Assembly (NCBI GenBank): GCA_021234155.1
Contig: JAJEKV010000051.1
Coordinates: 2,358,754-2,422,753 of the forward strand
Direction: 5' to 3'
DNA length: 64,000 bases
Source of the DNA: Isoetes taiwanensis
Taxonomy: Eukaryota; Streptophyta; Lycopodiopsida; Isoetales; Isoetaceae
In this document: in pieces, positions 21,572 through 32,381 of the stretch
Position numbering within the stretch: the first letter of the stretch is position 1
Layout: each line of letters begins with the position of its first letter
Position numbers and translations under genes: made by a program
The notes under the pieces: generated by a model
Database searches by the model: none
The model's input: only the letters and a program-made list of their open reading frames with translations
Told to the model about the DNA's origin: nothing

Positions 21572-22239
21572 ATGCCCAAGAGAAGTAAGAAGGATATCCC
21601 ACCAAGCTCTATCGTAACAAGAAGGGGACCGGTGAGTCAATCTTTGGGCTCAAAATTGCATCAAGATTCAATTTGGTTTTCAGATTTGGGAGCAGATCTG
21701 GGGTCTAATTCTCAGATCCAGGAGGTTTTGATTCCATTTACCGATCTAGAAGGTAACCCAATTTCGTTTTTCAAATTGAAGGGAGATTCAATTTCGTTTT
21801 TCCAATTTCAAGAAACCCAAGAAGAGGCAGAGATGGCTGTATTACCACCTATTGTATGGGGTTTTCAGACAATGGGCATTCCAAAGTTTGATGATCTGGT
21901 GGATCGGGATCCTTTGAAGCATATTGTGAAGTTTGAGAGGTATTGCCAACAATGTAAGTTACCGGCTGCTCATTACTTGCTTTGGTTTCATAGTTCTTTG
22001 CAAGATTCGGTGGAGGAATGGGCACAAACTCAGCCAGATACACTGACATATCAGGAATTAAAGGAAGCTTTCATTGCTAATTATCAAGAAGTCCATGGTA
22101 AGGATAAGACTATGGAAAGGTGGACCAATTTTACACAAAAGGAAGATGAATCAATTAGAGAGTATAATCAGAGGTACATTGCAGTTCTCAAAGCCGTGGT
22201 TCATTGGAAGATTGCAAGGAGTGATGAAATGGATATCCA
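21572..22239 (+). pseudogene. Element G gag, N-terminal part
   Basis: Starts MPKRSKKDIPPSSIVTRRGP and is open until the 551-bp insertion at 22240, which adds an immediate stop. Same capsid core as element A gag. The break point lies within DEMDIQWYVKGLKR, which is intact in A, so the insertion is younger than the split of the two copies. Confidence 0.9.
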
Positions 22240-22790
22240 TTAGAGGAAATTTGAGATCTCATTTCATCCCCATAAGAATCCTCCAATGGAATGGCTACCC
22301 TCTATTAATAGCAATTAATGCAGCACCAACAACTTCATTGCTGTCGTTTTTCCCCCATAACTTTTGATCCACTTGTCAAAATGTTGCGGAGTTTGTTGCA
22401 TTAGATGCGGAATGAAAAGATCTTTCCAATGATATATGGTTATGATGTATTTCAATATGGTCATATGCGTTAACCTTAAAAAAATATGATTTTTTGCTTA
22501 TTTCTTATATATTTATATCATAAAAGATATATGAATGGGTTATCACTAGATAGATCTTGTGAAGACGAACCCATTGCTACAAAAAGTTTTTGAATCGGAG
22601 TTCTGGATCAAAAGTTATAATGAAAAAATGATACTACAGAAGTTAGTTGCAGCTGCATTAATTACAGGCTGCCACATAATACTGGAATTAGATATACTGG
22701 AGCTCTTCTCTTATTGGATAGTTTAAAAAGCTGACATGGCATTTTAAGCATCCCTTAATGGGACAAAATGTGATCTCATTTTTCCTCTAA
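22240..22790. mobile_element. MITE-like nonautonomous DNA element, 551 bp
   Basis: Terminal inverted repeats of about 25 bp: TTAGAGGAAATTTGAGATCT at the left and, inverted, TTAGAGGAAAAATGAGATCA at the right. It carries no ORF. Comparison with element A gives the empty site precisely. The flanks read TCCA before and TGCA after, so any target duplication would be 4 bp with one mismatch. I cannot assign a superfamily. Confidence 0.8.
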
Positions 22791-22794
22791 TGCA

Positions 22795-23883
22795 ATGGTA
22801 TGTGAAGGGGCTGAAACGAGCTATTGCTCATAAGGTGAAGGCTAAACAGCCTACAACATTACTAGAGGCACAAAAGTATGCTCTCAAGGCTGAAGATAAG
22901 CTGAGATACATTCATGAAGTTGCTGCTCCAGAGCATAAAACAGAGGATATTACAGCCAAGATTTCTAAGCTTACAATTGGTGAGAAGCCAAGGGAGGTGC
23001 AGTTTATTACTTGTGAGTATTGTAGGTCTATTGGACATTCTGATGCTACATGTAGATTGCTGAAATTCTGCTCAAGATGCCAAATCAAAGGCCATAATGA
23101 TCAAGAATGTAGGGAGAAGAGATTCTTTGAGAGGGCCAATCCGGTATTTGCTGTTATGCAACAAGCACCATCTATTCCTATTCAACCAATGCAGGCAGCA
23201 CCTATCATACCACAAGTTCCAATGATGCCACAAGCTCCAATTGCCCAACAAGTTCCAATGGGTTCCACAGCAATGGTGCAGCCAAAACAGGGATGGTATC
23301 CAAGTAAGGCTCATTTATATTGCAAGTTATGTGATAAATTCAAGCATGATGAGACTACTTGTTGGAAAATCTATGGGAAACCAGAATGGGCAACCAACAA
23401 GTATCCACCAAAGCAGCAAGTGTTTGAATCAGTACCTCTTCCTAATAATGATGTTCGCATTCAAGATGCAAAGTACATTGATAATCCTCAAGTTAAGGCT
23501 CTTATTGAGGAGCTTAAGAAGCAAGAGAAGGCAAAATCAGTAGTAAATTGTGGATTTGTTGAGGTGGAGCATGACCCATTTCAGCAAGAAGAAGAGATTG
23601 GAGAAGTAAATGCAGTTACAAGATCACAAAAGGTGGTTCAAGAACCAAGAGTAGTGCCAATTATGAGAAGACTAAGACCTCTTTTCCAAAGGCTTTGAAG
23701 GAACAAGCTTTGAAGGTGTCAGCACCTAAGAAGGTGCAATTCAATGTGCTGCCCACAGAACAGTTTCAGTCTATAGAAGAAAATCAGCCCATAGTGATGC
23801 CTCCTATGGTGGATGAGGAAATTCAGAATGAAGATGATGTGATCAGCCAAGTTTTGGCCACTAAAGTTACACTGAGCAATTGA
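22795..23883 (+). pseudogene. Element G gag, C-terminal part
   Basis: Continues QWYVKGLKRAIAHKVKAKQ after the insertion. It carries the CCHC knuckles CEYCRSIGHSDATC and CSRCQIKGHNDQEC and the third cluster CKLCDKFKHDETTCW. A one-base deletion near 23665 (compare element A) shifts the frame, and the gag tail resumes at 23695 and ends TLSN plus TGA. The last codons overlap the start of the pol frame at -1, as expected if pol is made by -1 frameshifting; I see no clear slippery site. Confidence 0.87.
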
Positions 23884-26471
23884 TGCATTATTCTCCAAAT
23901 TTGTTGCAAGAGTTAGGGGGAAGAACAAAATCAGAAATTTCAGTCCAACAAATCATATCAAATGATACCGACAAGAGGAGAATGGAGCCACCAGCCCGGC
24001 AATCCAAGGATCCTGGGCCATTTCTTTGTGATGTGAGTATTAATGGATATCTAATCAAAGAGGCCAACATAGATACCGGCAGTGGAGTGAATGTAATGCC
24101 TTACCACATAATGCTTCAAGTTGGATTGAAAATGATGGAACCGACAACTATGATGCTCAAAGCATTCAATCAAATGAAGGTGCAGCCTATGGGAGTCATA
24201 AGAAATGTTTTATGCAAGGTTTATGAGGTGGAAGCAATCTTGGATTTCATGGTTTTGAAATTTCCAGAGAGTGTGCATGCTGAAACTTATACTTTGTTGC
24301 TGAGTCGTACATGGTTAGATGCCGTACAAGCTGAGACTTCATGGAGAAAGCGTGAAATGAACATCTTTCAAGGGGAACACAAGGTTACTATAGATCATCC
24401 TCTGAAATCAGCAAAATGTACCTTTCTTTGCAATCCTTCTTTGAGCAGCCCACAGTTAGAAATCAGCAAAGAGAATGCTATGGTGTCAGGGCAGCAAGGT
24501 CTTAGTTGTTTTCATGTCTTGGAAGTGGGTGACATGGAAGATAAGACTTTGTACAAGTGGTTAAAAGATACCCAAATTTCAGAAATATGTCATTTACAGC
24601 AGCAAGTTGCAGATAAGTATATCCAAAGACTTGAAAGTATTGGTGAAGGTGAGTTACAAGAGACTCTTGTAAACATGAAGGAGGAGTCCATTCAAAGACC
24701 CATTGATGACATTTTACAGCAAGGTATTGATCTAGATCAAGTAGAGATGCTGATTTTGACATCAAGCATGGATGGGGTAAACAGAAATCAGCCCACTATA
24801 CAAGTACAAGAAGCTTGGTGGCATGCGCACATTCTGGAGGATGAGGTAAATCAGATCAGTCCATATTCACCACAGTCATTACAGTCACCACATGCACCAA
24901 ATTCATCACAATCATCACATCCACCACCTCCATTACAGTCACCACAGTCATCACATGCACCACATTCATCACTGTCACCACATTCACCACAATCACCACA
25001 TTCACCACATTCGTCACCACACTCACCACCTTCATTACAGTCACCACATTCAGTCAAGAACATTAATATTTCTCAAGGAAATCAAGAAGAATTGGTTACT
25101 ATTGGAGGAGACCTTACTCAAGAGGAGGAATGCGATTTGATATCTTTATTAAGAGAATTCAGGGATGTTTTGGCAAGAAATTACAAAGAATTGAAAGGCA
25201 TTCCACCAGAGGTTGTGGTGCATACCATTGATTTGAAACAAGGATCAAAACCAGTCCAACAAGCTCAAAGGCGAATGAGTCCAGCAATAGAGGAGCAAGT
25301 AAAGGTTGAAGTTATGAAGCTTTTGGAGGCGGGATTTATTGTACCAGTGCCAAATTCAGATTGGATCAGTTCTATTGTCCCAGTGAGAAAGCCAAATAAC
25401 TCAATCCGAGTATGCATTGATTACAGGGATCTCAATAAAGCTACCAAAAGAGATCATTTTTTCCTACACCATTCATAGACACTTTATTGGATATTGTTGC
25501 AGGAAATCAGGCCTATTCTTTCTTAAATGGGTACTCAGGATATAATCAGATCCAAATCTATCCACCACATCAAGCAATGACGGCTTTTCGAACACCTTTT
25601 GGCATCTATGCTTACAAGGTATTACCTTTTGGCCTCACAAATGCTCCAGCCACATTTCAGAGAGCTATGACATATGCTTTTCATGATATTTTAGACTTTT
25701 TGAGAGTCTTTATAGACGACTTGACAGTGTTTTCGAATCCAAGAAGGGATCACTTGGATCATCTCAGAAAAGTTTTTGAAAGATGCCGATTGTATGGCAT
25801 AAGTTTGAATCCTGCTAAGTGTATTTTCTTCACTAGAGGAGGAAAATTATTGGGCAATTATGTTTCAGAAAAGGGATTACAAGTGGATCATAGTAAGATT
25901 GCAGCTTTGGAGAAGGTAAAACCACCTACAAATGTATCACAAGTGAGAAGCTTATATGGCCAACTCAGTTTTAGTAGGAGGTATTTGCACAATTTTGCTA
26001 AAGTAACCCAACCACTTGTGGATTGTATGAAGCACGGGCAGAATTTTAGATGGAAGGAGGATGCTCAAGAAGCATTTGAATGGTGTCTTGGACAATTGAA
26101 AGAGAGAACTTTGCTGATTCCTCCAAGAATGAGTGAGCCTTTTCATTTATTCTTTACTGTTTGGGAGCAAGCTTTGGCTGTCACACTATGTCAAAAAAAT
26201 CAGCAAAAGCATTATGATGTGAATTACTATGCTAGCAGGGTGTTAACTCCACAAGAGCAGAAATGGACTCATGTGGAGCATCTTGGGTTAGCATTGAAGT
26301 GGGCCTTGAACAAATTTAGACATTATCTTCTTCCTTCACAATGGAATTCAGCAAATGTACAGTATGTTTACATTCATATGGATGTGAACCCGTTGCCATG
26401 CATTTACAACAAGACTGTCCAAGATCCTAAGTTTACAAGATGGGCTCTTATCATACAAGAATTTGAGTTGA
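23884..26471 (+). pseudogene. Element G pol: protease, reverse transcriptase, RNase H
   Basis: Open from 23880 to 25478, then frameshifted by extra bases in a T-run near 25455, then open from 25487. The protease motif is IDTGSGVNVMPYH. A Ser-Pro-His-Gln repeat linker comes next, then reverse transcriptase (CIDYRDLNKA, PFGLTNAPATFQ, FIDDLTVFS). RNase H follows with KEDAQEAFEWCLGQLKERTL and VNYYASRVLTPQEQKW. The final residues of the open frame after ELKG are antisense of gag from fragment H, so the true pol ends at about 26471 and has no integrase. In family members the integrase would come next, like the fragment at 20099-20425. Confidence 0.9.
24864..25052 (+). repeat. Minisatellite in element G pol
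   Basis: Units of the type CACCACATTCACCACAGTCA encode SPHSPQS repeats. It is longer than the tract in element A (3413-3583). Its units resemble the CACTCACCACACTCATCACC minisatellite in this family's LTR. Confidence 0.85.
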
Positions 26472-27050
26472 AGGGATATCCTTCTTACTTCTCTTGGGCA
26501 TAAAACTATGCTCCCATTGTCAAATTTTACTCCACAAATCAATTACGGCAAAATCCCCTTCACACAAGAAATTGCTCCTTTCACAATGGTGTCGTTCTTT
26601 ACCGACGATCACCAATACCAATAGTAACAACTCCTTTTTCAATGGAAATTCTTGCCGATTAATGGTCTGTCGAGCACCGTGGTCGCCAAATTGTTAGAGC
26701 CTGAACTCTAACCTTGCAAGAAGGATGAAAAACCCAACAAACCAAGCTCAATCTATCAGATCAAGGCAATGCACAACACAAAGATTCATCATCTCCATAG
26801 CTAGATCAATGAAAACTCTCCCCCAATACACCGTCCCTCTGTTCTTTTCTCTCCCTCTGCTCAGATAATACCGTCATCATAATCCCCCTGCACACCATAA
26901 TGCATACGTGCAAATATCCTGCACGCGTGCATGTGCATATATCCCTCTATATACGGTATACAATCTCCTATACCACCTCAATAGTGGTGAGTGTGGTGAG
27001 TGGTGACGAGTGTGGTGATGAGTGTGGTGAGTGGTGATCACCCCAACAGT
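26472..27050 (-). mobile_element. Element H: inverted LTR plus gag start of the A/G family
   Basis: On the minus strand: a truncated LTR (27050-26692), primer site (about 26671-26688) and the first codons of gag (MPKRSKKDIP, ending at about 26472). It is directly joined to the RNase H region of G. The LTR's far end stops within or just beyond the CACC minisatellite, at CTGTTGGGGTGATCACC. It is a third partial copy, again with a breakpoint near the minisatellite. Confidence 0.85.
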
Positions 27051-27069
27051 AAGAAAACTTCAAGAAAGA

Positions 27070-29023
27070 GAGACTTGTTGCCAATACCACTTGCACCTAG
27101 AATTCGCAAGGCAGGCCATCAACAATATGAGGATAAGTCCTCACTATTGTTCATAGAGATTGTCACTATAAGTGCAAAGTATGTGGACCAGGTCCGATCT
27201 ACATGGCTAAGGAGAACACCATCAAATCAACAAGTGATTACTGGAGAATGGTTAGTTAATTCAATAGGTATGTTTCTAGATTATGACTTACATATGATGA
27301 GCTGATTAATTGACTTAAACATGGCAGCAAGAAGTTCAAAGGAAGAATACATTGAAGCTATCTAAGAAACCTACAAAGGTTACAAGATTGGCCTACAAAT
27401 TGGGTAGTCCTTATGAATTTAACGAGCATGTCACAAAGACTACGAAATCTTTTGTGCACATAATTATGGAGCTCATTGGCAAGCCAAGGAATTCAAGAAA
27501 TGCTTGGCAACACTTCAATGTGATACCATTGTTTCTGTTATAGATTTTGCTGAAAATTATAGATTTAAGATCCAATAGGAAGCTCAATCGTGTCATTGGC
27601 ATACTGACCAGGTGTCAATTCTAGTGCTTATAACTTATAGGTGTGACGACCATATGATCAGGTTTTTTGCCGATCTTGGCATATTTCTTCCGTATTCCTT
27701 GCATATTTTCCATATATTTTCCTTGTTTTCGCGTAGGTTCATGACAATAGGAGGATAAAGAAAGAAGAAGAAGAAAATAAAAAGAAAGAGGAAGAGAGCA
27801 TCTGCAAGAAAAAAAAAGGACGCAGCCAAAGAGAAAAGGAAACAAACTCTCAAAGATATTGTAAAGGGAGCACATTTCTATATCAGTGATGACAAAACAC
27901 ACGATACAGAATACATCCAACATTGTCTACAATTGCATGCTGATCGGTTGCAAAGTATTGGAGCTAAATATGTAAAACATGTGTTTCGGAGTGATGGATG
28001 TTCTGCACATTTCAAGTCTTCAAGATTATTCCACTTCCTTGGTAGATTTTATGGGAGAATGGAAAAGGATCTTCTATGGAATTTTTTTGCTAGTTCACAG
28101 GGCAAAGATGAGCATGATGTTGCTGGAGCAGTTATAAAGAGGATACTAACTCAAGAACAAATGAAGTATAATGGTTAGAATCTGCAGTGCGCAAAGGAGG
28201 TGGTTGCTTTTCTCCAATGGTACTTTGAAAACCATCCATCTGACAATGACATCAAAAGGTAATTCTATAGTTTTCTTGCCTGTGCTAAATTCTGCTTAAA
28301 GCAGTTAAAGTGCTTAAGGCACTTATATTTCATACTGGTACAGATATTTCTGGGAGGTAGATCTTCAAAGATAGATAGATCAGACAGATTTGAATGCCAT
28401 ACTTTAAAGAGAACAACAAAGCTCCACTACATAAGGCCATGTGACAAGGAGAACTCTTTGTAGGTAGCCTATAGAACTTTTTCTTGCATTTGCAACTACT
28501 ACATTCAATTTAAGTGGGATAAATGCATCTGTATGAGTTGAACTGGTGGTTGAGAAAACAGTGAGTTGAGGTTGAAGGATCCTAAGAATGCATGTGTTAG
28601 CAATGATGTGGAAGAAGATGCTGAGTATGATGATGAGGAAGAAGAAGAGGAGGAAGACGATCTAATGACTTCTATAATAGAAGTGAGTGACAATGTTGTT
28701 ACGCTGGGAATGAAGAAGGGGTAGGTTTTTATCTACTTAAATGAACTGAAGCAAAGAATACTTTGTTGGAAAACTATAAAGGATGGATAGGGAAATGTAT
28801 TTGGGGTCAAAGAAGTTATTGTGACAGGACATTAATACAAGTAAATCGATGGTGGTTTAAGGTTTCAACTATTGGAGAACAAACCAATTGCCTGTATATA
28901 TAGCCATCTTGTTAGACTTTCTAAATTTGACATGATTGCAGATGCAGATGGCTCAAACTTGTATATCATGGCAGAAGACACTTGCCAGCAAATCATGACT
29001 ATTCTTCCACCTGCCTCATAGAA
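27070..29023 (+). pseudogene. Decayed multi-exon transposase-like gene
   Basis: Several plus-strand pieces read like exons of one gene. In order: HYKCKVCGPGPIYMAKEN (about 27155-27270) ending at GTTAGT; an exon with FKKCLATLQCDTIVSVIDFAENY (about 27330-27640); a Lys-rich exon leading into HVFRSDGCSAHFKSSRLF and FFASSQGKDEHDVAG (about 27740-28260), which ends at a good donor AAAAG/GTAATT; a piece starting after CAG with RYFWEVDL and later RFECHTLKRTTKLHYIR (about 28345-28470); an acidic exon (about 28558-28722); and a last piece ending ILPPAS with a stop (about 28942-29023). In-frame stops (near 27577 and 28177) and frameshifts show decay. The spaced acidic motifs DFAENY, SDGC and GKDEHD resemble a transposon-derived family of plant and animal genes known to me only by pattern; the superfamily is unassigned. 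Confidence 0.55.
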
Positions 29024-29861
29024 GGTAATTTGTATAACAGTTGTTTAAAAGAGTGAGGCATACAAAATTGAGCATCCTACATATCTACAATACACATATC
29101 TGTTATCACAAGGCCTACAATGTCTTTAACGTGAAATACACATATTTGCAATGTTTAACACTAGAGTGGTCCCGGGAACCATTCCTGGTCCATGGACCAG
29201 AATTGGTCCTGTTGACCCACTGCCACTTAAACCAATATATCTGAGAATAGAAGTTTCAATTTCGCGATGTATCGCCATCATATCATTCTTTACTTGATTC
29301 TTAATGATATTGGAGAATTTCAAGACCAATGAACTCACCTATATGTTGGAGTGATTGTTCAAATATTAGAGAATTTGACAGTTTCTGCAACAGTCGAGAA
29401 CTGCATTCTTGGGTTTTCCTAGTATAAACGGGCCCAAACCTTGCTGAAATTGGAAATATTTGTCTATTTATGATAGAACACATTGACTTGTATGTTTTCA
29501 GCTTTGGTTGCTATCATATAACATCCGTGGAAGCCGGCAAACCCTATTTTGTTCAAAAATGCTGCTTGCAGTTTAGGAATTATTTCTCTCTTATTATTAC
29601 AAGTTTTGGCTTATTTTTTATGGCCATGGGTTCTCAACTATATGAAGTACAATTTTATGGTTTTTTGGAATGTTCATAAGTTATATCAACTTCAAAATCT
29701 AATAGAAAATTTCTTATACAGAATTTAGGACAAAATTATATGTTAAAATACTCTAAAATCACCACCTGTAAATATCAAGAAGGTAACGAATGATGCATTC
29801 TTCTTATATCTACATAGAAAATTACTCTATCAACTTGCATATAGTATAATTAAAGTTTAAC
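29024..29861. other. No gene recognised
   Basis: AT-rich sequence with only short frames. A short imperfect palindromic patch with GGTCCATGGACC lies near 29188. It lies between the transposase-like pseudogene and the truncated left end of element C. Confidence 0.5.
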
Positions 29862-29903
29862 CATATACGGTGAGTGCACCGTATATAAGTAGGGGACGTC
29901 ACT
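29862..29903 (+). repeat. Element C 5' LTR remnant
   Basis: Only the last ~42 bp remain: ATATACGGTGAGTGCACC through GGGGACGTCACT, matching the end of the 3' LTR at 59230-59270. The rest has been lost, so C has no promoter-bearing 5' LTR. Confidence 0.85.
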
Positions 29904-29904
29904 G

Positions 29905-29916
29905 TGGTATCAGAGC
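29905..29916 (+). promoter_or_regulatory. Element C primer-binding site (tRNA-iMet type)
   Basis: TGGTATCAGAGC just after the LTR remnant, the same site as in element B. Confidence 0.92.
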
Positions 29917-30088
29917 AATGTTCTTGGAGACCAAGAACAAAGCACTGGCCATGCTCTCAGTAATACTAACTTAGTAGAATTCTCAAACCTCGAAAAAGTG
30001 GGAAAAAAAAATTTCTCATCTTTTTTTGTAGCATATGCTAAGCTAATAACAGTTAGAAATTAAACTAAAATTTGACTAAGTGTGGAAA

Positions 30089-30157
30089 TTACTCATGGTA
30101 TGCGCCAGAGCATCGACCTAAATTTTAGGTCAAGCCCCAGGCGCACACCATGAGTAA
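30089..30157. repeat. Long hairpin 1 of element C leader
   Basis: A 69-bp inverted repeat with arms TTACTCATGGTATGCGCC and GGCGCACACCATGAGTAA and an inner palindrome GACCTAAATTTTAGGTC. The fold plan matches the element B hairpins but the sequence is different, except for a GCGCC/GGCGC core. Confidence 0.87.
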
Positions 30158-30301
30158 CTGGCCATAATGACCTTCAAACTTGAAGAATTTGAACAAGACA
30201 ATATGCTAGATCGAATTCTAAGGTAAGGTTTAGCGAGATTTGCATATCACACCCCTAGGAATATGTCTAGAAGTTGTATATTTTTAGTCAAAAATGCAAA
30301 A

Positions 30302-30370
30302 TTACTGACAGTATGCGCCAGAGCCTCGACCTAAAATTTAGATCAGGCCTCTAGCGCACACCATGAGTAA
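30302..30370. repeat. Long hairpin 2 of element C leader
   Basis: A second copy 213 bp downstream. The left arm TTACTGACAGTATGCGCC has more mismatches to the right arm AGCGCACACCATGAGTAA; inner segment GACCTAAAATTTAGATC. Confidence 0.82.
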
Positions 30371-30581
30371 TTTTACTTAGAAAACTCTAAAGTAAGTACA
30401 TGTTTTAAGCTAATATGTGCCTTGACTCATGAAAATGAGCAATTTAGAATTTGACCTAAAATTTGCCCAAGCTATAAATAGACCCAAACCCTTCTCATTG
30501 TAGACTTTCTGCTTAGAAGTTAGCTCCCGCACTTTCAGGCGATTTTTAGGCGCCAGAGCTCCGATTGACGTGAAGTAGAGC

Positions 30582-30772
30582 ATGGCGCGCACCAAACAAA
30601 CTGCACATACAGCGCCCAAGATAACAGGAGGGTTCAGCAACTACTTCGGGAGCAGCTTCTCGTTGGAGGAGACCAACTTCCATCAACAGAGGAGAGTACT
30701 TCTGAAGAGCTACAGGAGGAGGAATCCAGACAAGAATCACTAAAAGAACTGGTTGACCTCATCAACCAGAAG
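30582..30772 (+). pseudogene. Element C H3-like ORF, N-terminal part
   Basis: The ATG at 30582 (context AGCATGGCG) opens MARTKQTAHTAPKITGG. The first seven residues after Met equal the H3 tail start, and KITGG resembles the KSTGG that follows in H3 after a short insertion. The same position in element B encodes MARTKQTARK. In the first eight codons the copies differ at three bases, all synonymous. A frameshift near 30700 leads to a stop at 30741-30743, while the alternative frame continues EEESRQESLKELVDLINQK into the LINE insertion. The protein is broken here. Confidence 0.8.
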
Positions 30773-31824
30773 TTTTTTTTTTTTTTTTTTTTTGGCAAGA
30801 TATTTTGTTTTTTATTAATGAAAGAAATTAAAAGTACATATAAAAGACCCCATAGGGTAGATTTTCATGAAGCTCGTATAATTTACGTCCACTCTAGAGT
30901 GACCTTCCTAAATGGCTAGAGGGGCCTACGGTGTCCTCCAAACCATGTTCCGCCCATGAGCATTTGAAATGCTCATTGTAACTGCCCTACCTTGTCAAAC
31001 TCCCTTTCGTACTTACTGCCAAGCTTCCGGTGGTGGGATGGTGCCATAAGCGAAACCTCGTAATTAAACATTGTATATATTCTTCTAGTGTCGATTTCTT
31101 TTTGGCCAAGGACCACCTCGCATCTATGCTTCCACACACACCATAGGGCTACCGAGATGAGGGATTCTTGCACTTTCGAATGATTTCCCACCACAATTTC
31201 TGGCCAGCTGAATCTACTTATTGCAACTCCTATGATATTCGCACACCAATTCCAAAAGGGAGCGATTCGTGGACAGAAGAACATGTGGTTCACGTCTTCC
31301 TCAGATGCACAACCCAATGGACATTCCTTTGCCGTCACCATTTTCCTTTTTGTTAGTCTACTCAACGCTTCAATTCCATTGTGCCAGGCCAACCATCTAA
31401 ACACCTGGATCTTCCGACAGCACCATTGATTCCAACATCTTACCAGATGCGGCACAAATTCATTCTGATCGATTCCCATTTCCACAGCTGATTTGAAGTG
31501 GTCTCTTTGAAGCATTAACCTGTATATTGTCTTGACACTGTACGTGCTGCAGGTTTCCCCTCTTTCATTCCTGAGAGACCATTTTTCAGGATCCTTCACT
31601 ATGGCGGATACCACATCCACATTCGCTCTAATTTGCCCATAGATTTTCTTGTTAGTGCTTCTGCCTCCTACTAACCTTTTCACGGTAGTCCATGCTTTCC
31701 AATTGCTAGTCTCATCTGACCATAAGTCCTTGAGCTTGCTGATTCCTTTCCTCCGCCATATTGCGTACATCCGAGGGTATGCCAGAGCTAGTGGCTTAGT
31801 TCCCGGACCACATATATTCAAGTT
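30773..31824 (-). mobile_element. 5'-truncated LINE fragment with poly(A) tail
   Basis: On the minus strand the fragment encodes the 3' end of a LINE ORF2. It includes a zinc-binding reverse-transcriptase-associated (zf-RVT type) domain: VFRWLAWHNGIEALSRL, KECPLGCASEEDVNHMFF and CPRIAPFW. The sense 3' end is a poly(A) run seen as poly(T) at 30773-30794. It interrupts the H3-like ORF of element C. A possible short target duplication is CCAGAA (about 30766 and 31825), but it is weak. The large minus ORF reading on to 32184 is LINE plus antisense of the H3-like ORF, not one gene. Confidence 0.85.
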
Positions 31825-32381
31825 CCAGAAAATGGAGTGTTCGCCTGCCTCCCATGTAGATGAAGAAGCAGAGATGGAATCTGAAGGATCAATAGACGAT
31901 GAGACTCGAAGAATGCGGGCAGATTGAGCAAGAAATACGAGAACAAGAGAGGGCAGAACGAGAGCAGGCTGCCAAGGCACTAGAAGAGCAGAAGGAGCCC
32001 ACTCCCGAGCCGACCCTAGAAGAAGAAATTGAGGCCTGGATTCAACTACAAAGAAGAGAAAGGCCGAGAAGAAAAGAAAACGAGAAGAACAGGAGGCAGA
32101 GGAGAAGAAGAAACTCAAGGGGAAGGGCAAGGAGGAGCCCAAGAGGAAACTCAAGAAGACCCCAATGACCAAGATCGTCATCAAGGAACGGCAGCCAGAC
32201 CAGCCCCCATCCTCTGACGACTCTGATAACGAAGATTACCAGTCCTTCCCCATAGGAGACCAAAAAGTAGGGAGCTCCTCAAAACCGGCGGCCGAGGATC
32301 AGATCCGAAGGAGAAAGATCCGAAGAAGCCAACCCGACCTGCCCGGGAGTCGTACGTGGTAGACCATCGCAGGGCCTACCA
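31825..32381 (+). pseudogene. Element C H3-like ORF, middle part
   Basis: Corresponds to the charged middle of the element B ORF. Pieces in three frames: VDEEAEMESEGSIDDETRR, then IEQEIREQERAEREQAAKAL and PTLEEEIEAWIQLQRRE, then KERQPDQPPSSDDSDNEDY matching TDDSDEDY of B, and finally RESYVVDHRRAYQ matching REAYVIDPVKVYQ of B. The reading passes through the target duplication TACCA directly into 42741 once element D is removed. Several frameshifts make it a pseudogene. Confidence 0.8.

Larger units (their letters stand above)
21384..26471 (+). mobile_element. Element G internal region: plus-strand copy of element A
   Basis: Contains primer site, gag, protease, reverse transcriptase and most of RNase H, nearly identical to A in inverted orientation. 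A 551-bp inverted-repeat element interrupts gag. It is cut off in RNase H at about 26471, where an inverted LTR-gag piece (H) begins; no integrase follows. A and G thus form an inverted repeat with arms of several kb around about 1 kb (20099-21060). Confidence 0.9.

Noticed and set aside
22240-22790. PIF/Harbinger assignment based on TTA/TAA at the ends
   Set aside because: TTA and TAA are part of the inverted repeat itself, not a direct duplication, and the empty site in element A does not support a 3-bp duplication.
30973-32184. A 403-residue minus-strand gene
   Set aside because: The frame is a chance fusion of LINE ORF2 sequence with the antisense of the H3-like ORF of element C.
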